A program made the position numbers and the translations under genes. Of a stretch of DNA of 64,000 nucleotides, positions 31,533 to 39,655 are shown piece after piece. Numbering within the stretch: the first letter of the stretch is position 1; each line of letters opens with the position of its first letter. The notes beneath the pieces are model-generated. The model worked only from the letters and a program-made list of their open reading frames with translations. It did not search any database and was not told the origin of the DNA. Source of the stretch: Mangrovactinospora gilvigrisea (GTDB taxonomy: Bacteria; Actinomycetota; Actinomycetes; Streptomycetales; Streptomycetaceae). The stretch spans positions 25,043 through 89,042 of the forward strand of contig NZ_MLCF01000004.1 in assembly GCF_001879105.1 (NCBI RefSeq), in the 5' to 3' direction.

Positions 31533-32045
31533 ATGCGGTGGTCTCGGTGGTCTCGGTGGTCTCGGTGGATGCGGCGGGGTGTCGGGGGCGGGCTGGCGGG
31601 GGCGGCGCTGGCCGTTGCCGCGGCGGGCGGTGCGCAGGCGGCGGCGCCGGCGGGCGCGCCGGCGTACGGCGGCGGGCGGTGTCCGACGCACATGGGGCGG
31701 ATCGCCTGCGTCGACCTCGGCGCGCAGCGGATGTGGGTGCAGAACGGCTCGAAGCTGGTCTACGGTCCGGTGCCGATCCGGTCCGGGCGGGCGGCGTTCC
31801 CGACCCGGGACGGGCTCTTCCACGTGTACTGGCGGGACCGGCACCACTGGTCGACGATCTATCACGTCTCGATGCCGTACTCGCAGTTCTTCTCGGGCGG
31901 GCAGGCGTTCCACGCGGTGGCGATGCCGCTGTCGACCCCTCCGGGGTCGCACGGGTGCGTGAACATGACGTTCTCGGGTGCGCGGGGGCTGTGGAACGTG
32001 CTGCACCTGAAGGACCCGGTGTACGTGTGGGGCCACAAGCGCTGA
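31533..32045 (+). CDS. Secreted L,D-transpeptidase (YkuD domain)
   Basis: Likely makes 3-3 (or protein-linked) crosslinks in peptidoglycan. The 170-residue protein has a signal peptide (hydrophobic core about residues 16-38) and a minimal YkuD domain: VDLGAQRMWVQNG, then His127 and the active-site motif PPGSHGCVNM with Cys142. The N-terminus contains WSRWSRWSRW encoded by a 9-bp tandem repeat near 31538-31570. It lies between nnr and alr. Confidence 0.88.
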   Translation: MRWSRWSRWSRWMRRGVGGGLAGAALAVAAAGGAQAAAPAGAPAYGGGRCPTHMGRIACVDLGAQRMWVQNGSKLVYGPVPIRSGRAAFPTRDGLFHVYWRDRHHWSTIYHVSMPYSQFFSGGQAFHAVAMPLSTPPGSHGCVNMTFSGARGLWNVLHLKDPVYVWGHKR

Positions 32046-32151
32046 CCGCGCGGCGGCGGCGTCCGCGGGGCGTGGGCGGTGGCGGGGCGCGGTGACGGGG
32101 GCGTTGCCCGCTCAGGACCGGGCGGAGATCAGGGCGTGGAAGACTGGCGGG

Positions 32152-33336
32152 GTGGAGATTGGGAACGTCGCGCTGCCGCGCGGGATGAGGGCCGCCGCCA
32201 CCGTCGAGCTGGACGCGATCCGGCAGAACGTCGCGGCCCTGCGCCGCCGCGCCGGCGGCCGTCCGCTGATGGCCGTGGTCAAGTCGGACGCCTACGGCCA
32301 CGGCATGGTGCCCGCCGCGCGCGCCGCCCTGGAGGGCGGCGCGTCCTGGCTGGGCACGGCCGTCCCCGAGGAGGCGTTCGGGCTGCGCGCGGCCGGCGTC
32401 ACCGCTCCCGTGCTGTGCTGGCTGTGGACGCCGGGAGGGCCGTTCCGCACCGCCGTCCAGAACGACGTCGACATCTCCGTCAGCGCCCGCTGGGCCCTCG
32501 ACGAGGTGGTGGACGCGGCCCGCGAGGCCGGCCGTCCCGCCCGCGTCCACCTCAAGGCCGACACCGGTCTGGGCCGCAACGGCTGCATGCCGGCGGACTG
32601 GCCGGAGCTGGTCGCCGCGGTGCGCGCGGCCGAGGCCGAGGGCAGCGTGCGGGCCGTCGGCGTCTGGTCGCACTTCGCCGCCGCCGACGAGCCGGGCCAC
32701 CCCTCGATCGCCGCGCAGCTCACCGCCTTCCGGGACGCCGTGGCCGCCGCCGAGGCGGCCGGGCTCCGCCCGGAGCTGCGGCACCTGGCCAACTCCCCGG
32801 CGACGCTGCTGCTGCCCGAGTCGCACTTCGACATGGTGCGGACCGGCATCGCCGTCTACGGCATCTCGCCGGTGCCCGACGAGGGCGGGCCGGCCGACTT
32901 CGGGCTGCGCCCCGCGATGACGCTCTCCGCGGCGCTCGCCAACGTCAAGGAGGCGCCGGCCGGGCACGGCGTCAGCTACGGCCACACATACCGGACGCCG
33001 GGCAGCACCACGCTCGGCCTGGTGCCCCTCGGCTACGCGGACGGCATCCCGCGGCACGCCAGCTCGGCCGGCCCGGTGCTGGTGGGCGGCAAACTGCGCA
33101 CGGTTGCGGGGCGGGTGGCGATGGATCAGTTCGTGGTCGATCTGGGTGGGGATCTGCCCGTGGTGGGGGATGAGGCGGTGCTGTTCGGGCCGGGTGATCG
33201 GGGTGAGCCGACGGCGGAGGAGTGGGCGCGGGCGGCGGGGACGATCGCCTACGAGATCGTGACGCGTATCGGTGTCCGCGTCCCCCGCCGTTATGCGGGG
33301 CGGGGCCCTGCGGCTTCGGGGGAGGTGGGGTCGTGA
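32152..33336 (+). CDS. alr: Alanine racemase
   Basis: PLP enzyme that makes D-Ala for peptidoglycan. The product from GTG 32152 is 394 residues. Lys44 in [11 protein letters not shown] binds PLP; Tyr276 in [12 protein letters not shown] is the second catalytic base; [11 protein letters not shown] and [14 protein letters not shown] are family motifs. GTG 32092 and ATG 32185 are alternative starts. From about 33105 the codon choice switches from C-ending to G/T-ending codons (GAT, GGT, GGG), and 33132-33252 is repeated at 33386-33506. Confidence 0.95.
   Translation: MEIGNVALPRGMRAAATVELDAIRQNVAALRRRAGGRPLMAVVKSDAYGHGMVPAARAALEGGASWLGTAVPEEAFGLRAAGVTAPVLCWLWTPGGPFRTAVQNDVDISVSARWALDEVVDAAREAGRPARVHLKADTGLGRNGCMPADWPELVAAVRAAEAEGSVRAVGVWSHFAAADEPGHPSIAAQLTAFRDAVAAAEAAGLRPELRHLANSPATLLLPESHFDMVRTGIAVYGISPVPDEGGPADFGLRPAMTLSAALANVKEAPAGHGVSYGHTYRTPGSTTLGLVPLGYADGIPRHASSAGPVLVGGKLRTVAGRVAMDQFVVDLGGDLPVVGDEAVLFGPGDRGEPTAEEWARAAGTIAYEIVTRIGVRVPRRYAGRGPAASGEVGS
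33132..33252 (+). repeat. Direct repeat copy 1 (within alr 3' region)
   Basis: 121 bp that reappear 254 bp downstream (33386-33506) with only two mismatches, at 33135/33389 and 33195/33449. It encodes the Alr segment from [11 protein letters not shown] to ARAAGTIAY. The offset is not a multiple of three, so copy 2 is out of frame with alr itself. Confidence 0.97.
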
Positions 33337-33632
33337 CCGCGGTGGTTCGTGGGGGTTCGGGGGGTCGCTCCCCGATGGGTCGCAGCGTCGTCGATCTGGG
33401 TGGGGATCTGCCCGTGGTGGGGGATGAGGCGGTGCTGTTCGGGCCGGGGGATCGGGGTGAGCCGACGGCGGAGGAGTGGGCGCGGGCGGCGGGGACGATC
33501 GCCTACGGGAGCGGCCTCCGCGCGGGTGGCGGGGTTGGTGGGCGGTGCCGCTACTTCGGCGGGCGGGCGGGGAACACTTCCAGCGGGACGACAGCAGGAA
33601 TCGAACCGCTCGGGGATGGTCGCCGTGGGTGA
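33333..33632 (+). pseudogene. alr-derived 99-codon frame carrying the duplicated segment
   Basis: A GTG at 33333 overlaps the alr stop (GTGA) and has GGGGAGGTGGGG just upstream, so it could be translated by coupling. The predicted 99 residues contain the duplicated Alr piece ([16 protein letters not shown] to [10 protein letters not shown]) in its original reading frame, flanked by unrelated Gly/Arg-rich sequence. It lacks all catalytic parts of Alr. Best read as a duplication remnant; a small expressed protein is possible. Confidence 0.6.
33386..33506 (+). repeat. Direct repeat copy 2
   Basis: Second copy of the alr 3' segment, 119 of 121 bases identical to 33132-33252. The junctions carry no inverted repeats or target duplications that I can see. 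Confidence 0.97.
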
Positions 33633-34818
33633 TGTGGTGCAAGGGAAGGTCGCGGGCGCGGTGGAGGCCGTTCGGCGGGCCGCCGACGGCAACCGCCGCC
33701 TCGGCCGGCTCGCCGGCAATGTGGGGCTCAACCTCGGTCTGGCCGTGGTCGGCGCCGCCGCGGGGGTGGCGGCCGAGCGGCTCACCGTGGGGCTGGTCAC
33801 CCGCCGCCGGGCGCGCGCCGAGCTGGACGCGGTCGCGCCGTTCGGGACGCTCCGCGGCACGCCGCACCTGATCGAGGCGGACGACGGCACCGAGCTCTAC
33901 GCCGAGGTCGAGGAGGCCGATCCGGCCGTCGCCGGCGAGGCCCCGGTGACCGTGGTCTTCAGCCACGGCTACTGCCTCGACCAGGACTCCTGGCACTTCC
34001 AGCGGGCCGCCCTGCGCGGCCGGGTCCGGATGGTCTTCTGGGACCAGCGCAGCCACGGCCGCTCCGGCCGCGGCCCGCTCGGCGACTCCCGCTTCGAGCG
34101 GCTCGCCCGCGATCTGCACGCCGTCGTCGGGGAGTTGGCGCCGGACGGCCCGCTGGTGCTCGCCGGCCACTCGATGGGCGGCATGACGGTGATGGCGCTC
34201 GCCGCCCACGACCCGGAGCTGTTCGCCGAGCGCGTCGCCGGGGTGGCGCTGCTGTCGACCACCGCCGGCCAGTGGGCCAGCACCACCCTGGGCCTGCCCG
34301 GCCCGGCCGGCAGGCTGGTGCTGCGCACAGCCCCCGCGGTGCTCAAGCTGCTGGGCCGCCAGCCGGCGCTGGTGGAGCGGGCGCGGCGGCTGAGCGCCGA
34401 CGCGATCGCCCCGTTCGTCAAGCGCTACTCCTTCGCCTCGGACGTCGACCCTGCGGTGGCCCGGTTCGCCGAGCGGATGATCGAGGAGACGCCGGTGGAC
34501 GTGGTGGCCGAGTTCCTCCCGGCCTTCTACGGCCACGACACCTCCGCCGCGCTGGAGGCCTTCGCGGGCATACCCGCGCTGGTGCTGCACGGCGACGGTG
34601 ATCTGCTGGTGCCGCCCGACCAGGGCGCGGCCATCGCGGACGCGGTGCCGGGCGCCCGTTTCGTGCTGGTGGAGGAGGCCGGCCACCTGGTGCTGCTGGA
34701 GCGTCCCGCGCAGGTGGACGCGGAGCTGGTGGCGCTGATCGAGGACGCGTCGACGACCGTGGACGCCGAGCAGGAGAGGACGTCGGAGCAGGATGGAACA
34801 GGAGCGGCCCGCCGGTGA
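33616..34818 (+). CDS. Alpha/beta-fold hydrolase, probably membrane-anchored
   Basis: A 400-residue protein with a Gly/Ala-rich hydrophobic segment near the N-terminus (about residues 32-50) and an alpha/beta hydrolase fold: [15 protein letters not shown] oxyanion region, [12 protein letters not shown], nucleophile elbow GHSMGG with catalytic Ser, and [10 protein letters not shown] with the catalytic His. Substrate unknown. This family member regularly stands between alr and tsaE in streptomycetes. ATG 33616 overlaps the tail of the alr-derived frame; its 3' end overlaps tsaE by 26 nt. Confidence 0.9.
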   Translation: MVAVGDVVQGKVAGAVEAVRRAADGNRRLGRLAGNVGLNLGLAVVGAAAGVAAERLTVGLVTRRRARAELDAVAPFGTLRGTPHLIEADDGTELYAEVEEADPAVAGEAPVTVVFSHGYCLDQDSWHFQRAALRGRVRMVFWDQRSHGRSGRGPLGDSRFERLARDLHAVVGELAPDGPLVLAGHSMGGMTVMALAAHDPELFAERVAGVALLSTTAGQWASTTLGLPGPAGRLVLRTAPAVLKLLGRQPALVERARRLSADAIAPFVKRYSFASDVDPAVARFAERMIEETPVDVVAEFLPAFYGHDTSAALEAFAGIPALVLHGDGDLLVPPDQGAAIADAVPGARFVLVEEAGHLVLLERPAQVDAELVALIEDASTTVDAEQERTSEQDGTGAARR

Positions 34819-35404
34819 GCCCGGCGTTGCGGACGGTGTCGAGGACGGCGCCCGGCAGGCGGAACTGCGGGTGCCCGACCCGTCCGCGATGCGGGACCTC
34901 GGGCGGGAGCTGGCGGACGCGCTGCGCCCCGGCGACCTGGTGCTGCTGACCGGCGAGCTGGGCGCCGGCAAGACGACGCTGGCCCGCGGCGTGGGCGAGG
35001 GCCTGGACGTGCGCGGCGCGGTGACGTCCCCGACGTTCGTCATCGCCCGGGTTCACCCGCCGCTCGGCGACGGCCCGGCGCTGGTGCATGTGGACGCCTA
35101 CCGCCTCGCCGGCGGCCTCGACGAGATGGAGGACCTGGACCTGGACGCCAGCCTTCCGGAGTCGGTGACGCTGGTGGAGTGGGGCGAGGGCCGCGTCGAG
35201 GAGCTGACCGACGACCGGCTGCACGTGATGATCGAGCGGGCGGTCGGCGCCGAGGCCGGCCCGGAGGGCGGCGACGACGTCCGCACGGTGCGCCTGCTGG
35301 GCGTCGGCGCGCGCTGGTCGGCGGGTGACGGCGCCGAGCGGCTGCGGCGCCTGGCACGATGGGCCCCGTCGGCGACAGCTTCGAGGAAGGGCGACCGGGG
35401 ATGA
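34793..35404 (+). CDS. tsaE: tRNA t6A synthesis ATPase TsaE
   Basis: ATPase that works with TsaB and TsaD to make N6-threonylcarbamoyladenosine at position 37 of ANN-decoding tRNAs. The 203-residue product has Walker A GELGAGKTTLARG, then VTSPTFVIAR, HVDAYRLAGG and LVEWGEG motifs. Residues 1-24 are a variable acidic leader; the C-terminal 45 residues also look variable. ATG 34793 is inside the upstream hydrolase gene; its TGA overlaps the next ATG. Confidence 0.93.
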   Translation: MEQERPAGEPGVADGVEDGARQAELRVPDPSAMRDLGRELADALRPGDLVLLTGELGAGKTTLARGVGEGLDVRGAVTSPTFVIARVHPPLGDGPALVHVDAYRLAGGLDEMEDLDLDASLPESVTLVEWGEGRVEELTDDRLHVMIERAVGAEAGPEGGDDVRTVRLLGVGARWSAGDGAERLRRLARWAPSATASRKGDRG

Positions 35405-35976
35405 GGATCGGGTCGGGCGCGATCGTGGCCGGGCTGACGGTGGCCGCGATGGCGGTCCTCGGCGGGCTCGCGTACCAGGCGCAGAGCTCCGCGCCCGACC
35501 GTGCGACGTACCCCAAGGCGGGCGCGAGCGCGTCGGCTTCGCCGGGGGCGTCCAAGGGCTCGGCGTCCAAGGGCGGTTCGCCGTCGCCCGCGCCGGTCGC
35601 CGTCCCGGCGGACTCGGGGACGGGCAAGCGGGTGGTGTATTCGCTGGGCCAGCACCGGGTGTGGCTCGTGAAGGCGGACGGCAAGGCGTCGACCGTCTTC
35701 GCGGTGGCGCCGAGCGGGGTGAGCCCGGGGGTGGGCCGCTACGCGGTGCAGTCCCGGTCGGAGGCGGTGACCGGCTCGGACGGCGTGCCGATCGAGCACG
35801 TGGTGCGGTTCACCGTGGTCAACGGCGTGACGATCGGCTTCAGCGCGGCCGTCAGCGGAGCCTCGCCGAACCCGGAGAAGGCCGCGAAGACGGGCGGCAT
35901 CCGCGAGAAGCGCGCGGACGGGGCGAAGCTGTGGGAGTTCGCGCCGGTGGGCACGGGCGTCGTCGTTGTGCGCTGA
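35401..35976 (+). CDS. Exported protein with degenerate L,D-transpeptidase-like domain
   Basis: A 191-residue protein with an N-terminal signal/anchor (about residues 7-26), a Ser/Ala/Pro linker (30-70), and a C-terminal domain starting VVYSLGQHRVWLVKADGK, which resembles the first strands of YkuD L,D-transpeptidases. The catalytic SHGC motif is absent: the protein ends without any Cys. It is therefore probably a non-enzymatic relative. ATG 35401 overlaps the tsaE stop, so it is coupled to the t6A gene. Confidence 0.8.
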   Translation: MRIGSGAIVAGLTVAAMAVLGGLAYQAQSSAPDRATYPKAGASASASPGASKGSASKGGSPSPAPVAVPADSGTGKRVVYSLGQHRVWLVKADGKASTVFAVAPSGVSPGVGRYAVQSRSEAVTGSDGVPIEHVVRFTVVNGVTIGFSAAVSGASPNPEKAAKTGGIREKRADGAKLWEFAPVGTGVVVVR

Positions 35977-35980
35977 CCCG

Positions 35981-36154
35981 TCAGGCCGCGGGCTGCTTCT
36001 GCTCGCGCGCGCCACTTTCCGGGCGCGGCGGGGGTGTGGAGACGGTGCGGGCGGCGCGGTTGGCGGTGAGCAGCGTGCTGAGCCGGATTCCGGCGGGGGG
36101 CGTCGACGGCTCGGGTTCGGGCTGCTGGGGGCACTGGGGCGCGGTGCGGGGCAT
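35981..36154 (-). CDS. 57-residue Pro-rich protein behind a palindromic operator
   Basis: Not recognised. On the minus strand, ATG at 36154 has AGGGAG 6 nt upstream and reads 57 residues, MPRTAPQCPQQPEPEPSTPP and onward, to TGA at 35981. 52 of 57 codons end in G or C, which fits real coding in this genome. The middle (GIRLSTLLTANRAARTVS) could be a short amphipathic helix; there is one Cys and no signal peptide. A perfect 9-bp-arm palindrome (36169-36188) lies 14 nt before the start codon. It is convergent with the LDT-like gene, stops 4 nt apart. Confidence 0.7.
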   Translation of the reverse strand: MPRTAPQCPQQPEPEPSTPPAGIRLSTLLTANRAARTVSTPPPRPESGAREQKQPAA

Positions 36155-36168
36155 CGGGGCCTCCCTTC

Positions 36169-36188
36169 AAGTTAGGTCTACCTAACTT
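36169..36188. promoter_or_regulatory. Perfect palindromic operator AAGTTAGGT-CT-ACCTAACTT
   Basis: Two perfect 9-bp arms separated by 2 bp. The TTAGGT/ACCTAA half-sites are those of DtxR/IdeR/DmdR iron boxes, but the iron box spaces them by 7 bp and this one by 2 bp; against the 19-bp consensus it matches 12 positions in either orientation. It lies immediately upstream of the ribosome-binding site of the 57-codon minus-strand gene and about 105 nt upstream of tsaB. Confidence 0.75.
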
Positions 36189-36281
36189 CTCTCATGGGAC
36201 CATGCGATGGCGGGCCTGTGCAAGCTCTTGCCGACATTCTGTCGGAAAGCCGCGCCGTCCGGAATGGGTGCCTCGCGCCGT

Positions 36282-36293
36282 TAACCTGGTCGG
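36282..36293 (+). promoter_or_regulatory. tsaB -10 box, predicted leaderless start
   Basis: TAACCT (36282-36287) is followed by 6 nt and then the tsaB GTG at 36294. No Shine-Dalgarno sequence precedes the start, so a leaderless transcript is predicted. Confidence 0.55.
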
Positions 36294-37016
36294 GTGCTGC
36301 TGCTCGCCTTTGACACCGCCACCCCCGCTGTCACCGCCGCCGTCCACGACGGCGCGCGGGTGCTCGCCGAGCGGACCACCGTGGACGCCCGCCGCCACGG
36401 TGAGCTGCTCATCCCGTCGGTCGACGCCGTGCTGGACGAGGCCGGCGCCGGCCGCGCGGACCTGACCGGGATCGTGGTCGGCACCGGCCCCGGCCCCTAC
36501 ACCGGCCTGCGGGTGGGCCTGGTCACCGCCGCCGCGCTCGGCGACGCGCTGGGCATCCCCGTCCACGGGCTCTGCTCGCTGGACGGCCTGGCGCACGCCG
36601 CGCTGCGCGCCGGGCTGGCCGCCGAGGAGTTCCTGGTGGCGACGGACGCCCGCCGCAAGGAGGTCTACTGGGCCCGCTACACGGCGCGGCCCGACGGCAC
36701 CGGCCTCGCCCCCGCGCTGCGCACCGAGGGCCCGTCGGTCGACCGCCCCGGCCAACTGCCCGAGGAGCTCGCCGTGCTGCCGTGCGTCGGCGCCGGGGCG
36801 GGGCTCTACCGGGACGGGGCACTCAACGGGTGGGGCACCGGCGCGCTCGGCGGGGACGACCGCATGCCGGTGCATCAGAGCGCCGCCGCGCTGGCGGAGT
36901 TGGGCGCCGAGGTGCTCGCCGCCGGCGGCGCGGGGTTCGTCGAGGCGCGGCCGATGTACCTGCGCCGTCCGGACGCCCAGGTGCCGGCCGGCTACAAGGC
37001 GGTGCTGCCGAGTTGA
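36294..37016 (+). CDS. tsaB: tRNA t6A synthesis protein TsaB
   Basis: ASKHA-fold partner that dimerises with TsaD in the threonylcarbamoyl-transfer complex. The 240-residue protein starts GTG 36294 (MLLLAFDTATPAVTAAVHDG) and has GTGPGPYTGLRVGL and the domain end [19 protein letters not shown]. Its TGA overlaps the rimI TTG start. It opens the tsaB-rimI-tsaD operon. Confidence 0.95.
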   Translation: MLLLAFDTATPAVTAAVHDGARVLAERTTVDARRHGELLIPSVDAVLDEAGAGRADLTGIVVGTGPGPYTGLRVGLVTAAALGDALGIPVHGLCSLDGLAHAALRAGLAAEEFLVATDARRKEVYWARYTARPDGTGLAPALRTEGPSVDRPGQLPEELAVLPCVGAGAGLYRDGALNGWGTGALGGDDRMPVHQSAAALAELGAEVLAAGGAGFVEARPMYLRRPDAQVPAGYKAVLPS

Positions 37017-37480
37017 TCCGGGAGATGCGCTGGTGGGACATCCCGGACGTGCTGGCGCTGGAGCGCGAGCTGTTCCCGGAGGATGCCTGGTCGGCGGGGA
37101 TGTTCTGGTCGGAGCTGGCGGATGCGCGGCATCCGGCGGCCGGCCGCCGCTATCTGGTCGCCGAGGACGGCGGCGGGCGGATCGTCGGCTACGCCGGGCT
37201 CTGGTCCAACGGCGAGGAGGCGGACGTGCAGACCATCGCCACCGCCCGCGACCAGTGGGGCGGCGGCCTGGGCCCGGCGCTGCTGGAGGAGCTGCTCGCC
37301 GAGGCGGAGCGGCGCGGCTGCGGCCGCGTCCTGCTGGAGGTGCGCGTCGACAACAAGCGCGCCCAGCGGATGTACGAGCGCTACGGGTTCCGGCCGATCG
37401 GCGTGCGCCGCAACTACTACGTCGAGGCCGGCATGGACGCGCTGGTCATGCAGCTGAAGGGAAACGGATCCGATGGCTGA
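37013..37480 (+). CDS. rimI: Ribosomal-protein-alanine N-acetyltransferase (GNAT)
   Basis: GNAT-fold enzyme; RimI acetylates the N-terminus of S18 in E. coli and in actinobacteria may act more widely. The 155-residue product has the family segments [21 protein letters not shown], acetyl-CoA loop [16 protein letters not shown] and [24 protein letters not shown] 37013 overlaps the tsaB stop (TTGA); ATG 37025 is the alternative but has a ribosome-binding site that abuts it. Overlaps tsaD by 8 nt. Confidence 0.93.
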   Translation: MIREMRWWDIPDVLALERELFPEDAWSAGMFWSELADARHPAAGRRYLVAEDGGGRIVGYAGLWSNGEEADVQTIATARDQWGGGLGPALLEELLAEAERRGCGRVLLEVRVDNKRAQRMYERYGFRPIGVRRNYYVEAGMDALVMQLKGNGSDG

Positions 37481-38630
37481 CGAGCCGCTGGTGCTGGGCA
37501 TCGAGACGTCCTGCGACGAGACCGGCGTGGGCATCGTCCGCGGGCACACGCTGCTCGCGGACGCGGTGGCCTCCAGCGTCGACGAGCACGCCCGCTTCGG
37601 CGGGGTGGTCCCCGAGGTGGCCAGCAGGGCGCACCTGGAGGCGATGGTGCCCACCGTGCGCCGCGCGCTGGACGAGGCCGGGGTGAAGGCCTCCGACCTG
37701 GACGGCATCTCCGTCACCGCGGGCCCGGGGCTCGCCGGGGCGCTGCTGGTGGGCGTCTCGGCGGCGAAGGCGTACGCCTACGCCCTGGGCAAGCCGCTCT
37801 ACGGGGTGAACCACCTCGCCTCGCACATCTGCGTCGACCAGCTGGAGCACGGGCCGCTGCCCGAGCCGACGATGGCGCTGCTGGTCTCCGGAGGGCACTC
37901 CTCGCTGCTGCTCTCCCCGGACATCACCAGCGATGTGCGGCCGCTCGGCGCCACCATCGACGACGCGGCCGGCGAGGCCTTCGACAAGGTGGCGCGGGTG
38001 CTGGGGCTGGGCTTCCCGGGCGGCCCGGCGATCGACCGGCAGGCGCGGGAGGGCGACCCGGAGGCGATCCTCTTCCCGCGCGGGCTGACGGGCCCGCGCG
38101 ACCCGGCGTTCGACTTCTCCTTCTCCGGGCTGAAGACCGCGGTGGCCCGCTGGGTGGAGGCCCGGCGGCGGGACGGCGAGCCGGTGCCGGTCGCCGATGT
38201 GGCCGCGTCCTTCCAGGAGGCGGTGGCGGACGTGCTGACCCGCAAGGCCGTCAAGGCGTGCAAGGAGCAGGGCGCCGGGCATCTGATGATCGGCGGCGGG
38301 GTGGCGGCCAACTCGCGGCTGCGGGCGATGGCCGAGCGCCGCTGCGAGGACGCCGGGATCGTGCTGCGGGTGCCGCGGCCGAAGCTGTGCACCGACAACG
38401 GGGCGATGGTGGCGGCGCTCGGCGCCGAGATGGTCGCCCGGGGGCGCACGCCCTCGGCGCTCGACCTGCCAGCCGACTCCTCGCTGCCGGTGACCGAGGT
38501 GTCGGTGCCGGACGCGTCCCTCGACGGCCACGGCCACGGGCACACGCACGGCCACACGCACGGTCATACGCACGACCACGTCCACGAGTTGAGCCGGCAG
38601 AACCTCTACGGGCAGCAGGACGGGAAGTAG
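37473..38630 (+). CDS. tsaD: tRNA t6A transferase TsaD with His-rich C-terminal tail
   Basis: Transfers the threonylcarbamoyl group to A37 of tRNA using an Fe/Zn site. The 385-residue protein has the metal-binding HLASHICVD motif, [25 protein letters not shown] and [23 protein letters not shown]. Residues 351-372 form an unusual tail of alternating His, Gly and Thr (three GHTH repeats) before the end NLYGQQDGK. The tail is encoded by a 12-bp imperfect repeat at about 38527-38580. Confidence 0.95.
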   Translation: MADEPLVLGIETSCDETGVGIVRGHTLLADAVASSVDEHARFGGVVPEVASRAHLEAMVPTVRRALDEAGVKASDLDGISVTAGPGLAGALLVGVSAAKAYAYALGKPLYGVNHLASHICVDQLEHGPLPEPTMALLVSGGHSSLLLSPDITSDVRPLGATIDDAAGEAFDKVARVLGLGFPGGPAIDRQAREGDPEAILFPRGLTGPRDPAFDFSFSGLKTAVARWVEARRRDGEPVPVADVAASFQEAVADVLTRKAVKACKEQGAGHLMIGGGVAANSRLRAMAERRCEDAGIVLRVPRPKLCTDNGAMVAALGAEMVARGRTPSALDLPADSSLPVTEVSVPDASLDGHGHGHTHGHTHGHTHDHVHELSRQNLYGQQDGK

Positions 38631-38766
38631 CGTCCGCGGGGCCTTCGTCCGTGTCGCGCAATCACCTGAACGGCTAGTTCGGCGCCGTTCGGGGTGACCC
38701 GCCCGCGGCCGGTCGCGTTCTGGCTTTGGTAGCGGGGACAGCCAGGATGCGGACGGCGGAACGCGG

Positions 38767-39654
38767 ATGCGGGGACGACACAGGTACATCGCGGGCATGG
38801 TGCGGGCGCGGCGCGCCTGGACCGCCGGGCTGGTGGCGCTGGCGGCCGGAATCATCACCGTCGCGCTGCTGCCCGGGCCCGGCCAGAAGGCCCCGGGGGC
38901 GCAGGTCGCCGCGGCGGGCCGTCCCACCGCGCCCGCCGACGGGGCGCCGGCGGCCGGCGGCGCGGCGCCGGGCAGCGCGGCCGCCTTCCGCGCCTGGCAC
39001 CTCGACCCGCTGCCGCCGGCGCCGCCCGCCCCGACCACCCGGCCGGTCGTGCTGGGCGCCGGGATCCCGCCGGCCATCAGCCGGGTGCCGACCACCGACA
39101 AGGTGGTCTTCGTGACCATCGACGACGGGGCGGTGAAGGACCCGGAGTTCGTCCGGATGATGGGCGACCTGCGGATCCCGTTCACGATGTTCCTCACCGA
39201 CGGGGTGATCCGCGGCGACTACGGCTACTTCGCGAAGCTGAAGCAGCTGGGCGGCCGGATCGAGAACCACACCATGACCCACGCCGACCTGCCGCACGTC
39301 CCGGACGACCGGCAGCGCGCCGAGATCTGCGACGAGCAGCAGAAGCTCTCCCAGGTGTACGGCGTGCGGCCGGAGTTGATGCGCCCCCCGTACGGCGCCT
39401 ACGACGACGGCACCAAGCGGACGGCCCAGCAGTGCGGCATCAAGGCGCTGGTGCTGTGGCGGGAGACGATGCAGATCCAGTCGCTGCGCTACCAGCGCTC
39501 GGACGACCGGCTGCACCCCGGGGACATCGTGCTCGCCCACTTCCGCGGCCCGCGGGAGCTCAAGGGCCGGACGATGACGCAGATGATGGCGTCGCTGCTG
39601 CGGGAGATCGGCCGGCAGGGCTTCGCGGTGGCCCGCCTGGAGGACTACGTGTAG
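38767..39654 (+). CDS. Membrane-anchored polysaccharide deacetylase (NodB family)
   Basis: Likely deacetylates GlcNAc polymers such as peptidoglycan or chitin outside the cell. The 295-residue protein has an N-terminal anchor (about residues 18-38), an Ala/Pro-rich linker, and a NodB domain: motif 1 TIDDG (usual TFDDG), motif 2 HTMTH, motif 3 RPPYG, and DIVLAHF near the end. ATG 38797 is an alternative start. Its stop is one base from the stop of the convergent methyltransferase gene. Confidence 0.9.
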   Translation: MRGRHRYIAGMVRARRAWTAGLVALAAGIITVALLPGPGQKAPGAQVAAAGRPTAPADGAPAAGGAAPGSAAAFRAWHLDPLPPAPPAPTTRPVVLGAGIPPAISRVPTTDKVVFVTIDDGAVKDPEFVRMMGDLRIPFTMFLTDGVIRGDYGYFAKLKQLGGRIENHTMTHADLPHVPDDRQRAEICDEQQKLSQVYGVRPELMRPPYGAYDDGTKRTAQQCGIKALVLWRETMQIQSLRYQRSDDRLHPGDIVLAHFRGPRELKGRTMTQMMASLLREIGRQGFAVARLEDYV

Positions 39655-39655
39655 C

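Noticed and set aside
29431..35043. 1870-codon minus-strand open frame
   Set aside because: It runs antisense through glmS, nnr, alr and others. The length reflects high GC3 only; no domain is readable.
36169..36188. Calling the palindrome a standard DmdR/IdeR iron box
   Set aside because: The half-sites are spaced by 2 bp instead of 7, and only 12 of 19 consensus positions match. Reported as a candidate metal-regulator site only.
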